A DNA stretch of 13,354 bases from CAZKMQ01 sp964554065. Lineage in GTDB: Bacteria; Patescibacteriota; Patescibacteriia; Magasanikbacterales; JBBTQS01. This document shows, in pieces, positions 1-6,250 of the stretch. The notes under the pieces are model-generated. The model did no database searches and was not told where the DNA came from. It saw only the letters and a list, made by a program, of their open reading frames with translations. The stretch covers positions 1 through 13,354 of the forward strand of contig CAZKMQ010000016.1 in NCBI GenBank assembly GCA_964554065.1, given 5' to 3'. The position numbers and the translations under genes are program-made. How positions within the stretch are numbered: the first letter of the stretch is position 1; every line of letters begins with the position of its first letter.

Positions 1-391
1 CCCATGTCCATACACATTCACACTTAACATTATTGGCAATAAACTTCACATGCATAATGTGATTCGTAGTAATGATATGATGCTTGGGTGTCCGCATGAT
101 GCTGCTGGGTTTGCGCTTCTCAATTGTATTCTCGCAGCAAAGATTGGAGTGAAGCCGGGAAAGTACACGCACACTATTTCTAATGCTCATATCTATGACA
201 TTCATTATAAGCATGCTTGGGAATTGGTTGAACGAGAGGACACGCATCCAGCAATTAATTTTGAAGCTCAACCAGATTATTATGATCGTGCTAAAGCTGG
301 AGATATAGAATTAGTAAAAGAAATTGTAGGCAAGCTCAAGCAAAATTACAAACCACAAAAAAGTATTAAAGGAATGGAAATAGTTTTATGA
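1..391 (+). CDS. thyA: Thymidylate synthase family protein, C-terminal part (start lies before the window)
   Basis: The frame is open from base 2 to the TGA at 389-391, so the gene enters from the left; the ATG at 50 is internal. TS transfers a methyl group from methylene-tetrahydrofolate to a deoxynucleotide monophosphate (normally dUMP to dTMP), releasing dihydrofolate. The first codons read PCPYTF, which should hold the nucleophilic Cys. RSNDMMLGCPHD follows, matching the RSxDxxLGxPxN nucleotide-binding motif, then AHIYDIHY with the conserved His and Tyr that bind the sugar. The C-terminus is hydrophobic (GMEIVL), as in TS. The residue that is Asn177 in E. coli TS is Asp here; in phage T4 dCMP hydroxymethylase the equivalent Asp selects cytosine, so the base specificity is open. 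It overlaps the DHFR gene by ATGA, and DHFR recycles its dihydrofolate, which favours a methylating enzyme over a hydroxymethylase. Confidence 0.9.
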   Translation, partial: PCPYTFTLNIIGNKLHMHNVIRSNDMMLGCPHDAAGFALLNCILAAKIGVKPGKYTHTISNAHIYDIHYKHAWELVEREDTHPAINFEAQPDYYDRAKAGDIELVKEIVGKLKQNYKPQKSIKGMEIVL

Positions 392-894
392 AGGTAATAC
401 TACTCATGGCAATCACAGTTGATGGAATGATCGGCACTGGATCAGATCATCTTGCGGATTGGACCAGCAAAGAGGACAAAAAATTATTTGTGAAACTGAC
501 CAAAGAGGCCGGGGTTTTGATTATGGGAAAAAACACATATGACACGATTGGTCGTCCGCTGCCAAATCGACTGAACGTGATTATGACGTTGCATCCGGAG
601 ATTGAAGAAAATATTGAAGGTTCGCTTTTGTTTACAAAAACACCACCTGCGCAACTTTTGAAAGAACTGGAAGCAAAAGGTTTTGATACAATAATTCTTG
701 CCGGTGGTGCGACAATTAATGGACTCTTTGCAAAAGGAGGGCTAATTGATGAAATGATAGTAACAGTTGAGCCGAAATTATTTGGCGCTGGATTGCCATT
801 ATTTAAAGGAGTAAGCTTGGATCAGGATTTGGAACTTTTGAGTCATGAAAAAATTAATGAGCACGCAATTAAGCTTCATTATAAATTCAAATAA
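388..894 (+). CDS. folA: Dihydrofolate reductase
   Basis: 168 residues, close to the usual ~160. It reduces dihydrofolate to tetrahydrofolate with NADPH in the cytosol, the partner reaction to thymidylate synthase. Hallmarks are AITVDGMIG at 8-16, then W25 and D30 with the same spacing as Trp22 and the catalytic Asp27 of the E. coli enzyme. LIMGKNTYDTIGRPLPNR at 44-61 matches the VIMGRxTWxSIGRPLPGR block, and AGGATI at 105-110 matches the dinucleotide-binding glycines. The C-terminal half (DEMIVTVEPKLFGAGLPLF) also resembles the related RibD C-terminal reductases, but the catalytic Asp and GRPLP block favour DHFR. The ATG at 388 overlaps the upstream stop as ATGA, indicating translational coupling; a weak AAAGGA lies at 368-373, rather far upstream. 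Confidence 0.88.
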   Translation: MKVILLMAITVDGMIGTGSDHLADWTSKEDKKLFVKLTKEAGVLIMGKNTYDTIGRPLPNRLNVIMTLHPEIEENIEGSLLFTKTPPAQLLKELEAKGFDTIILAGGATINGLFAKGGLIDEMIVTVEPKLFGAGLPLFKGVSLDQDLELLSHEKINEHAIKLHYKFK

Positions 895-896
895 AT

Positions 897-2531
897 ATGT
901 TGTTAAACAAAAATGAGTTACAAAAATATATCCAGGAGGAAAAAATCGTTTTTGAGCCACAGCTGGACGGCTTTCAGATTCAACCAAACTCAATTGATCT
1001 TCGTTTGGGGTGGAGTTTTTATGTCCCAAAAACAACGCAGTACACAGAGCAGGGGCGCATGGGTGTTTCAGCAGATTACCTAGAGTATGAACAGCCAAAA
1101 GAATATTATGATTTGGTGAAATTAAGTCCTGGGCAGGTTTTTGAAATTCAGCCACGTGAGTTTGTGATTATTTCAACTCTTGAAAAAGTAACGCTCAAGC
1201 ACGGTTCAGTTGCAGCAACATTATATCCGCGCAGTTCAGTGATGCGTCGCGGGCTGATTGTTGAAGGTGGAGTGATTGATGCGTTCTATTCAGGTCACTT
1301 AACTATTCCAGTTTTTAACAGCACATCGCATGCTATTAAAATGTACCCAGGTGAGCGCATGTGTCAGCTTATGTTTCACCAGTTGAGTTCAGTTTTGAGT
1401 GAGGAAGAAGCAAGCAAACATGGATTGGGCAATGCAAAGTACATGGATGCAACACCTTATGGACTTGAAGCAAAATCAGATACAAAAAACGAAGTGGACT
1501 CAATTAAGAGTGGAGATATTTCAGGTTTGAAAAATGAATTTCCAATTGAGCCACCGGCAAAAACACCGACTGCTACTGCAACGCAACAACCCATTACTAT
1601 AAAGGAAGCAAGGCCAGTAGAAAAATATCCATACTTGCCAGAGGGGCGAACGATTTTGTATGCAGCAGAATCTCATCCGCATATGGCTGCAGCTAAAGAA
1701 ATGGCAAGGCAATCTAAGGGATGCAAGCAAAATGTTGGTGTTGTGATTGTTAAAGATGATCAAGTGGTTGCGCGCGGTGCTAACTGCATTGAGATTGCAA
1801 AGCAGTCAATGTATTGTCCGCGCGGTGTTCTTGGGTGTAAAAGTGGAGAAGGTTATGAGTATTGCAATACATGTCTTGGTTCTCATGGTGAGTATGCGGC
1901 AATTGTTGATGCGCAACAAAATAATGTAGACACTCGCGGCGCTGATGTGTACTTGTACGGACATTGGTGGGCATGTGAACCATGTTGGAATGTAATGATT
2001 GAGGCAGGAATCAAAGATTTTTATCTGCTTGACACCGCAGATGAGCAGTTTAAAAAAGTTGAATGGTCAAAACCGCAGTGGTCACAAACTGTGCGGACGT
2101 ATGTGTCCGGTGCGCTAACTAATGCACCGGATGAAACACGTCGTATGTATGAGCTCGTCGGTGTGGCGCTAGATATGGCGAATCTCAATCCATTTATTCC
2201 TCATTTATATAGTGACCCAAACAATCCGGAAGAATTAAAAAATGCATCACCAGCAGAAGTGTACATACATGATAAGAATATGGTAACAAGTAGTCAGGTC
2301 ATGATTGCATTTCTTGATCAGCCATCATTTGGCGTTGGTCAGGAGATTCAGATTGCGCAAGAAAATAATATTCCAATTATTGGTGTGGCACATGTTGATG
2401 CTAAGATTTCACGTATGCCACTCGGCGTATCACAAATGCAAACTTGTATTGGCTACACTGACGTTGCGGATCTTTTGCAAAAACTCAACCAAGCGTTGTA
2501 TGATGTGGTTGTTCCTCGTTTTGGGAATTAA
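897..2531 (+). CDS. Three-domain fusion: dCTP deaminase/dUTPase-fold + dCMP deaminase + DNPH1-like deoxyribosyltransferase/hydrolase
   Basis: 544 residues, three catalytic-type domains. Residues 1-190 have the dCTP deaminase fold: QPNSIDLRLG at 29-38, PRSSVMRRG at 111-119, GVIDAFYSG at 125-133, PGERMCQLMF at 151-160. The dCTP-deaminase Glu (E138 in E. coli) is Pro138 and the GVIDxxYxG motif is dUTPase-like, so this domain may be a dUTP/dCTP diphosphatase. Residues 195-245 are a Pro/Thr-rich linker. Residues 250-390 are a zinc cytidine/dCMP deaminase: HGE at 330-332 (usual HAE) and ACEPC with C360 and C363 as zinc ligands, followed by an AGI motif. Residues 400-540 resemble nucleoside 2-deoxyribosyltransferases and human DNPH1: YVSGAL at 402-407 and DQPSFGVGQE at 474-483, whose Glu is the expected nucleophile. 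It lies 2 bases after the DHFR gene; no Shine-Dalgarno. Domain assignments are firm; substrates are inferred. Confidence 0.85.
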   Translation: MLLNKNELQKYIQEEKIVFEPQLDGFQIQPNSIDLRLGWSFYVPKTTQYTEQGRMGVSADYLEYEQPKEYYDLVKLSPGQVFEIQPREFVIISTLEKVTLKHGSVAATLYPRSSVMRRGLIVEGGVIDAFYSGHLTIPVFNSTSHAIKMYPGERMCQLMFHQLSSVLSEEEASKHGLGNAKYMDATPYGLEAKSDTKNEVDSIKSGDISGLKNEFPIEPPAKTPTATATQQPITIKEARPVEKYPYLPEGRTILYAAESHPHMAAAKEMARQSKGCKQNVGVVIVKDDQVVARGANCIEIAKQSMYCPRGVLGCKSGEGYEYCNTCLGSHGEYAAIVDAQQNNVDTRGADVYLYGHWWACEPCWNVMIEAGIKDFYLLDTADEQFKKVEWSKPQWSQTVRTYVSGALTNAPDETRRMYELVGVALDMANLNPFIPHLYSDPNNPEELKNASPAEVYIHDKNMVTSSQVMIAFLDQPSFGVGQEIQIAQENNIPIIGVAHVDAKISRMPLGVSQMQTCIGYTDVADLLQKLNQALYDVVVPRFGN

Positions 2532-2537
2532 CCTCAT

Positions 2538-3074
2538 ATGAAAACCATTCTCGGATTTGTAGGAAGTATTGCATCAGGAAAAGGAACCGCGTGCGTCTAC
2601 TTACAAGAAAAACATTCAGCCGGTTACGTCCGGTATTCAACCATGCTTCGTGACATGGCAACTCGTTTGTATTTGCCGCACTCGCGTGATGTTTTAATAA
2701 AAATGTCTGAAGCAATTCGTGAAAAGTTCGGAGACGACATTATGGCAAAAGTTGTGCGCCAAGAAGTAGAGGAGTCTGATGCAGCAGTTGTATGCATTGA
2801 CGGGATTCGTCGGCCAAAGGATATTGCAGTGCTTTCTGAAATGGAAGGGTTCAAATTGGTACATATTAATGCAGATATGCAAACACGCTATGAGAGATTG
2901 ATTGCACGAACAGAAAATAGTGATGATGGAACAAAAACATTTGAGCAGTTTGAAGCTGACCACCAGCGGAGTACAGAAGTAACTATTGCTGAGGTTTCGT
3001 CTGGTGCAGATGTGGTGGTTGATAACAGTGGAAGCTTCGAAGAGTTGTATGCACAGTTAGACAAACTTGTATGA
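2538..3074 (+). CDS. P-loop (deoxy)nucleoside monophosphate kinase-like / dephospho-CoA kinase-like protein
   Basis: 178 residues with an N-terminal Walker A, GSIASGKGT at 9-17, inside an adenylate-kinase-type P-loop fold. IDGIRRPKD at 88-96 and a late DVVVDNSGSFEEL at 158-170 resemble the UPF0200/dephospho-CoA-kinase-like group, where an IDGIR motif and a terminal NxGSxEEL motif recur; phage T4 dNMP kinase ends similarly. Arg-rich YERLIARTENSDDG at 118-131 is a plausible lid. The phosphate acceptor cannot be read from sequence. Because it sits between the dCMP deaminase fusion and thymidylate kinase, a deoxynucleotide (for example dCMP or dUMP) kinase role is reasonable, but a CoA-pathway kinase is not excluded. 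It starts 6 bases after the preceding stop and overlaps the next gene by ATGA at 3071-3074. Confidence 0.7.
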   Translation: MKTILGFVGSIASGKGTACVYLQEKHSAGYVRYSTMLRDMATRLYLPHSRDVLIKMSEAIREKFGDDIMAKVVRQEVEESDAAVVCIDGIRRPKDIAVLSEMEGFKLVHINADMQTRYERLIARTENSDDGTKTFEQFEADHQRSTEVTIAEVSSGADVVVDNSGSFEELYAQLDKLV

Positions 3075-3295
3075 AAGGCAAATTCATCATGATCGATGGG
3101 ATTGATGGTTCAGGGAAGAGTACTATCATGAACATGTGGCAAGAGATTCTTGAGGCACAAGGCAAGAAATTATTTTTATTGAAAGATTTTTGGCAGGAGA
3201 ATGGTCGTCATCCGCGTGCAGATGAAATTCCTGATGACACGTATGCGATTATTTCCGCTGAGCCAACGTATGTTTGGACAGGCAGTTCGATATGA
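3071..3295 (+). CDS. tmk: Thymidylate kinase, N-terminal part (frameshifted gene)
   Basis: 74 residues ending at TGA 3293-3295. dTMP kinase phosphorylates dTMP to dTDP. This part contains the P-loop IDGIDGSGKST at 8-18 and the EPT motif (AEPTYVWTG) at 63-71 that normally leads into an xxIR arginine contacting dTMP. After EPTYVWT the homologous reading continues one frame over (AVRYEM and onward), so the stop is the result of a frame break between about 3276 and 3284, not a natural end. The start overlaps the preceding kinase by ATGA. The protein is too short to be active alone: it lacks the DRx motif, the lid and most of the core. Confidence 0.82.
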   Translation: MKGKFIMIDGIDGSGKSTIMNMWQEILEAQGKKLFLLKDFWQENGRHPRADEIPDDTYAIISAEPTYVWTGSSI

Positions 3296-3773
3296 GATGG
3301 TGCAGAATGGAACCGATTATTCACCACTGGCTATTGCAACAGGATTTGCATTGCAGAGGTTGGTGTTGTACAAGCGGGTGTTGCTTCCGGCGCTAGAACG
3401 TGGTATTCATATTTTGCAAGATCGAGGAGTTTCAACATCATTGTGCTATCAATCGCAAGCACCGCTTAATATAGAAATTGTTGCTGGACTAGAAGGCAAC
3501 GCGTTTGCACTCGAGCATGCGCCAGATGTGCTTATGCTCATGGATATCACACCGGAGCGGTGTATGGAGCGTTTGTCCGGTCGCAAAGAAAAAGATGATA
3601 ATGCGATTTTTGAAAAACTGGATTTGCAAAAACAATTTGCCACATGTTACACCTCCGGCGAATTTACTCAATTATTTATATCTCGCGGCACACAGATCGA
3701 GCGCTTTAATAGTGATCAGGAACTTGCTATACTGAAACCGCAATTAGAATCATTACTTACGAAGTTTTTATGA
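3270..3773 (+). CDS. tmk: Thymidylate kinase, C-terminal part (frameshifted gene)
   Basis: This is the continuation of the thymidylate kinase in another frame. Homologous sequence resumes at about 3282 (AVRYEM). The ATG at 3270 is the nearest in-frame start, but nothing suggests it is a natural initiation site. Visible motifs are YSPLAIATGFALQR, the region before helix 4 that binds the nucleotide, then VLYKRVLLPALERG, then ILQDRGVSTSLCYQ with the DRx motif equivalent to DRYxxSSxAYQ. MLMDITPERCMERLSGRKEKDD follows, with a basic lid region. Both halves together give about 230 residues, normal for the family. In the source organism the gene is presumably whole, because no alternative dTMP kinase is visible in this dTTP block. 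It overlaps the following membrane-protein gene by ATGA at 3770-3773. Confidence 0.8.
   Translation: MFGQAVRYEMVQNGTDYSPLAIATGFALQRLVLYKRVLLPALERGIHILQDRGVSTSLCYQSQAPLNIEIVAGLEGNAFALEHAPDVLMLMDITPERCMERLSGRKEKDDNAIFEKLDLQKQFATCYTSGEFTQLFISRGTQIERFNSDQELAILKPQLESLLTKFL
3276..3284 (+). other. Frameshift site in thymidylate kinase
   Basis: The reading frame changes here by +1 (equivalent to one extra or two missing bases). Local sequence is TTTGGACAGGCAGTT. If a second copy of the pentamer GGACA stood here, the frame would be restored as EPTYVWTGQAVRYEM, placing the Arg 12 residues from the Glu as in EPTDGPIGKKIR-type kinases. Loss of one unit of a 5-bp tandem repeat therefore explains the break well. 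Single-base insertion, assembly error and programmed +1 frameshifting are alternatives. Confidence 0.75.
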
Positions 3774-4723
3774 GTACACAAACACACATGGGTGTTTTTG
3801 AAGGGGGGATGAGTTTATATAAGAAGGGCTGGAAATTGTTGACCAAACTTGGGGCGTTCATGCTTATATTTTCTGGTGCTTTCACGGTTTTTGGTGCGCT
3901 GATTGGTGTACTTGCTGTTATGGTTTTCGGTCCGATGTTAAATGAGCAATTAGTTAAGGCCCTTGATCTTGATGCCATTGGTATAGCTGATAAAATTGGA
4001 GCGCTTGGGCCATGGGCAGTTGGTATTCTTGCATTGGTGTTCATTGCAGTTGCTATTGCCGTTGGTATATGGATACAACTTGCGCTCATCCGCGCTATTG
4101 ATGATACAGCAAAAAAAGATGGTCATCGGTCATTTCGTCGGTCATTTGGTGACGCGAAAAAGCATATTGGAGCTGGAATTGGTGCGTTGTTTTTCGTAGT
4201 ATTGTTCTGGTTAGTTATGGCAGCGATAGCAATTGGTGCATTTGTAGGTTTTTCTATTCTAAATGTTCAATGGGCAGGAGTGATAGCAGCATTGATGATA
4301 TTTCCACTTATAATCTGGTTCATGGTTATCACTGCTTTCATTCTGTACGAAGTTACATTGAAAGACATGAAGCCGATTGCTTCAATCAAATCAAGTATTG
4401 CGCTGATTAAAGGAAAGTGGTGGAGCACGTTTTTTGAACTGATTCTCATTGGCATTGCTATGAGTGTTCTTAGTTTTATTGCTACAACAGCGCTTTCTCT
4501 CATCTTCAAACTGGCGTTGTTGCCATTTGGTGAAGGTGGGCTAGTAGCAGCAAACATACTAGGGCAGTATCTTCCTGTAATAGTAATAACACCGCTAGCA
4601 GCATGCATGTACTATGTTTTGTATCGCAAGTTGCAAGGAGATAGTCACAAAGTATATCATGGTGGAGCAGTAGCAGCACCAAAGGAAAGTAATAAAGTAA
4701 AAGCAGAAGATCTTGTTCCCTAG
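3770..4723 (+). CDS. Six-transmembrane integral membrane protein of unknown function
   Basis: 317 residues, no catalytic motif recognised. Hydrophobic stretches at about 27-55, 80-108, 135-160, 168-194, 219-248 and 258-285 suggest six membrane helices. Between helices 2 and 3 lies a basic loop (110-132, HRSFRRSFGDAKKH), and before helix 5 a KSSIALIKGKWW segment. That segment is typical of bacterial membrane proteins in which helix pairs alternate with amphipathic RSFxxxxKxxG or IxxSxxLxKGxWW motifs, loosely like glycerophosphodiester-phosphodiesterase membrane domains. The C-terminal tail (290-317) is hydrophilic and likely cytoplasmic. Its place between dTTP synthesis and gatB gives no functional clue. 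The start is fixed by the ATGA overlap with the thymidylate kinase stop; a later ATG at 3788 is possible. Confidence 0.75.
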   Translation: MSTQTHMGVFEGGMSLYKKGWKLLTKLGAFMLIFSGAFTVFGALIGVLAVMVFGPMLNEQLVKALDLDAIGIADKIGALGPWAVGILALVFIAVAIAVGIWIQLALIRAIDDTAKKDGHRSFRRSFGDAKKHIGAGIGALFFVVLFWLVMAAIAIGAFVGFSILNVQWAGVIAALMIFPLIIWFMVITAFILYEVTLKDMKPIASIKSSIALIKGKWWSTFFELILIGIAMSVLSFIATTALSLIFKLALLPFGEGGLVAANILGQYLPVIVITPLAACMYYVLYRKLQGDSHKVYHGGAVAAPKESNKVKAEDLVP

Positions 4724-4733
4724 AAAATAATAT

Positions 4734-6248
4734 ATGGAGTACATGCCTGTGATTGGACTTGAGATTCATGTTCAGTTGAAAACCAATTCAAAAATGTTTT
4801 GCGGTTGCGCAAATCGTCTAGAAGATGTCCGTATTAATACGGACATCTGTCCTGTTTGTACGGGGCAGCCGGGGTCGTTGCCCGTGCCTAATCTTCAGGC
4901 TGTGCAATATGCGATCAAAGGATCTTTGGCGCTCAACTGTGAGATTAATGCACAGTCTAAGTTTGATCGAAAGAATTATTTTTATCCGGATTTGCCAAAG
5001 GGGTATCAGATTTCACAGTTTGATCAGCCGATTGGTGAGCATGGTTCGTTTAGTATTACTGTGCAACATGCTGATGGTCATACGTATGATAAGACAGTTG
5101 GTATTACGCGTTTGCACCTTGAAGAAGACGCGGCAAAGTTGTTGCATCGCAATGGGATGTCTTTGGTTGATTATAATCGCGCCAGTACACCACTTGCTGA
5201 GATTGTTACAGAGCCAGATATGCGAAGTGCAGAAGAGGCGAAGAAATTTTTGCAGGAATTGCAGATGATGATTCGGTATCTTGGGATTTCAGACGCTGAT
5301 ATGGAAAAAGGACAGATGCGCTGTGATGTGAATATTAGTTTGTTGCCGGAAGAAGCTCTCAAAGATAAAGATGAAGTGACGCTCAAGGACGTTGAGCTGC
5401 ATCCAAAGACAGAAATTAAAAATGTTAACTCGTTCCGTTCAGTTGAACGAGCAATTCATCATGAAATTGCGCGGCAGACCGCATTGTGGGATCAAGGTTC
5501 GCCACCTGATGTAACCACAACACGTGGGTGGGATGATACTAAGCAAATTACAACTGAACAAAGAACGAAAGAATCGATGGGTGATTATCGTTATTTTCCT
5601 GAACCGGATATTCCGCCGATGAACTTGGCAGGCATGGCGCAGAAAACAAGGTTGCCGGAATTGCCAGCTGATCGTCGCGCGCGTTTTAAAAAAGAATATG
5701 GTTTTGCAGACGAAGATATTGAATTGTTTGTGCAGAATAAAGCTTTGGGAAATTACGCGGAGCAAGTTTATTCTGATTTTGGCGCTTGGTTGAATAGTAC
5801 TGGCAGATCTGTTGATGATCATAAGGAGCAAGCAACTAAATTAATTGGAGGCTGGATTACAAACAAGCTCATGGCACGCATGATGGATAAGAAAGTGTCT
5901 GTTGCGCAATTAAAAATTACCGGTGAAAATTTTGCCGAGTTTGTGACACTGATTTTTGATAAAAAAATCAATAGCACGAATGCGCAAAAGTTACTGGACA
6001 TGATGATAGAAACTGGCGCGGATCCTTCGCACCTAATGGAGGAGCATGGATTAGGGCAGGTGAGTGATGGTGGGTTGATTACCGAGGTGGTTGAAAAAGT
6101 TATTACCGCGTATCCAAAACAAGTTGATGAGTATAGAGGAGGAAAAGAAACTGTTATGAAATTCTTAGTTGGTATGTGTATGAAGGAAACTGAAGGGAGC
6201 GCGGATCCTAAATTAGTCCAAGAAGAATTACTCAAACAGCTTAAATAA
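4734..6248 (+). CDS. gatB: Aspartyl/glutamyl-tRNA(Asn/Gln) amidotransferase subunit B
   Basis: 504 residues (family ~480). GatB is the kinase/tRNA-binding subunit of GatCAB, which converts Glu-tRNA(Gln) or Asp-tRNA(Asn) to the amide form. It starts with MEYMPVIGLEIHVQL, matching the YExVIGLExHxQL family start, so ATG 4734 is preferred to the ATG at 4743. Zinc-type cysteines are C23, C25, C39 and C42. KNYFYPDLPKGYQISQFDQP spans 80-99, and the LVDYNRASTPLAEI signature begins at 144. The DYRYFPEPDIPP block follows in mid-protein. The C-terminal third (about 350-504) is the helical YqeY-like tRNA-binding tail with an ITGENFAEF motif. gatA and gatC are not in the window. It follows the membrane protein by 10 bases. 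A perfect palindrome lies within codons 30-39. Confidence 0.96.
   Translation: MEYMPVIGLEIHVQLKTNSKMFCGCANRLEDVRINTDICPVCTGQPGSLPVPNLQAVQYAIKGSLALNCEINAQSKFDRKNYFYPDLPKGYQISQFDQPIGEHGSFSITVQHADGHTYDKTVGITRLHLEEDAAKLLHRNGMSLVDYNRASTPLAEIVTEPDMRSAEEAKKFLQELQMMIRYLGISDADMEKGQMRCDVNISLLPEEALKDKDEVTLKDVELHPKTEIKNVNSFRSVERAIHHEIARQTALWDQGSPPDVTTTRGWDDTKQITTEQRTKESMGDYRYFPEPDIPPMNLAGMAQKTRLPELPADRRARFKKEYGFADEDIELFVQNKALGNYAEQVYSDFGAWLNSTGRSVDDHKEQATKLIGGWITNKLMARMMDKKVSVAQLKITGENFAEFVTLIFDKKINSTNAQKLLDMMIETGADPSHLMEEHGLGQVSDGGLITEVVEKVITAYPKQVDEYRGGKETVMKFLVGMCMKETEGSADPKLVQEELLKQLK
4823..4848. repeat. Perfect 26-bp palindrome inside gatB
   Basis: The arm AGATGTCCGTATT at 4823-4835 is followed directly by its exact reverse complement AATACGGACATCT at 4836-4848. 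As RNA it can form an 11-bp stem with a UUAA loop, about 90 bases after the gatB start. There is no T-run after it, so it is not a classic terminator. It encodes part of EDVRINTDIC, a normal stretch of the protein just before the CPVC zinc ligands, so it is not an obvious insertion. Confidence 0.9.
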
Positions 6249-6250
6249 AT

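Noticed and set aside
2106..2131. Inverted repeat TCCGGTGC / GCACCGGA with a 10-base loop inside the fusion gene
   Set aside because: An 8-bp stem of this kind is expected about once or twice by chance in a window this size, and it sits in coding sequence without a T-run.
3293..3295. TGA in thymidylate kinase read as a sense codon (recoded genetic code)
   Set aside because: The homologous continuation is in a different frame, so readthrough would not restore the kinase; TGA also serves as a clean stop in four ATGA overlaps.
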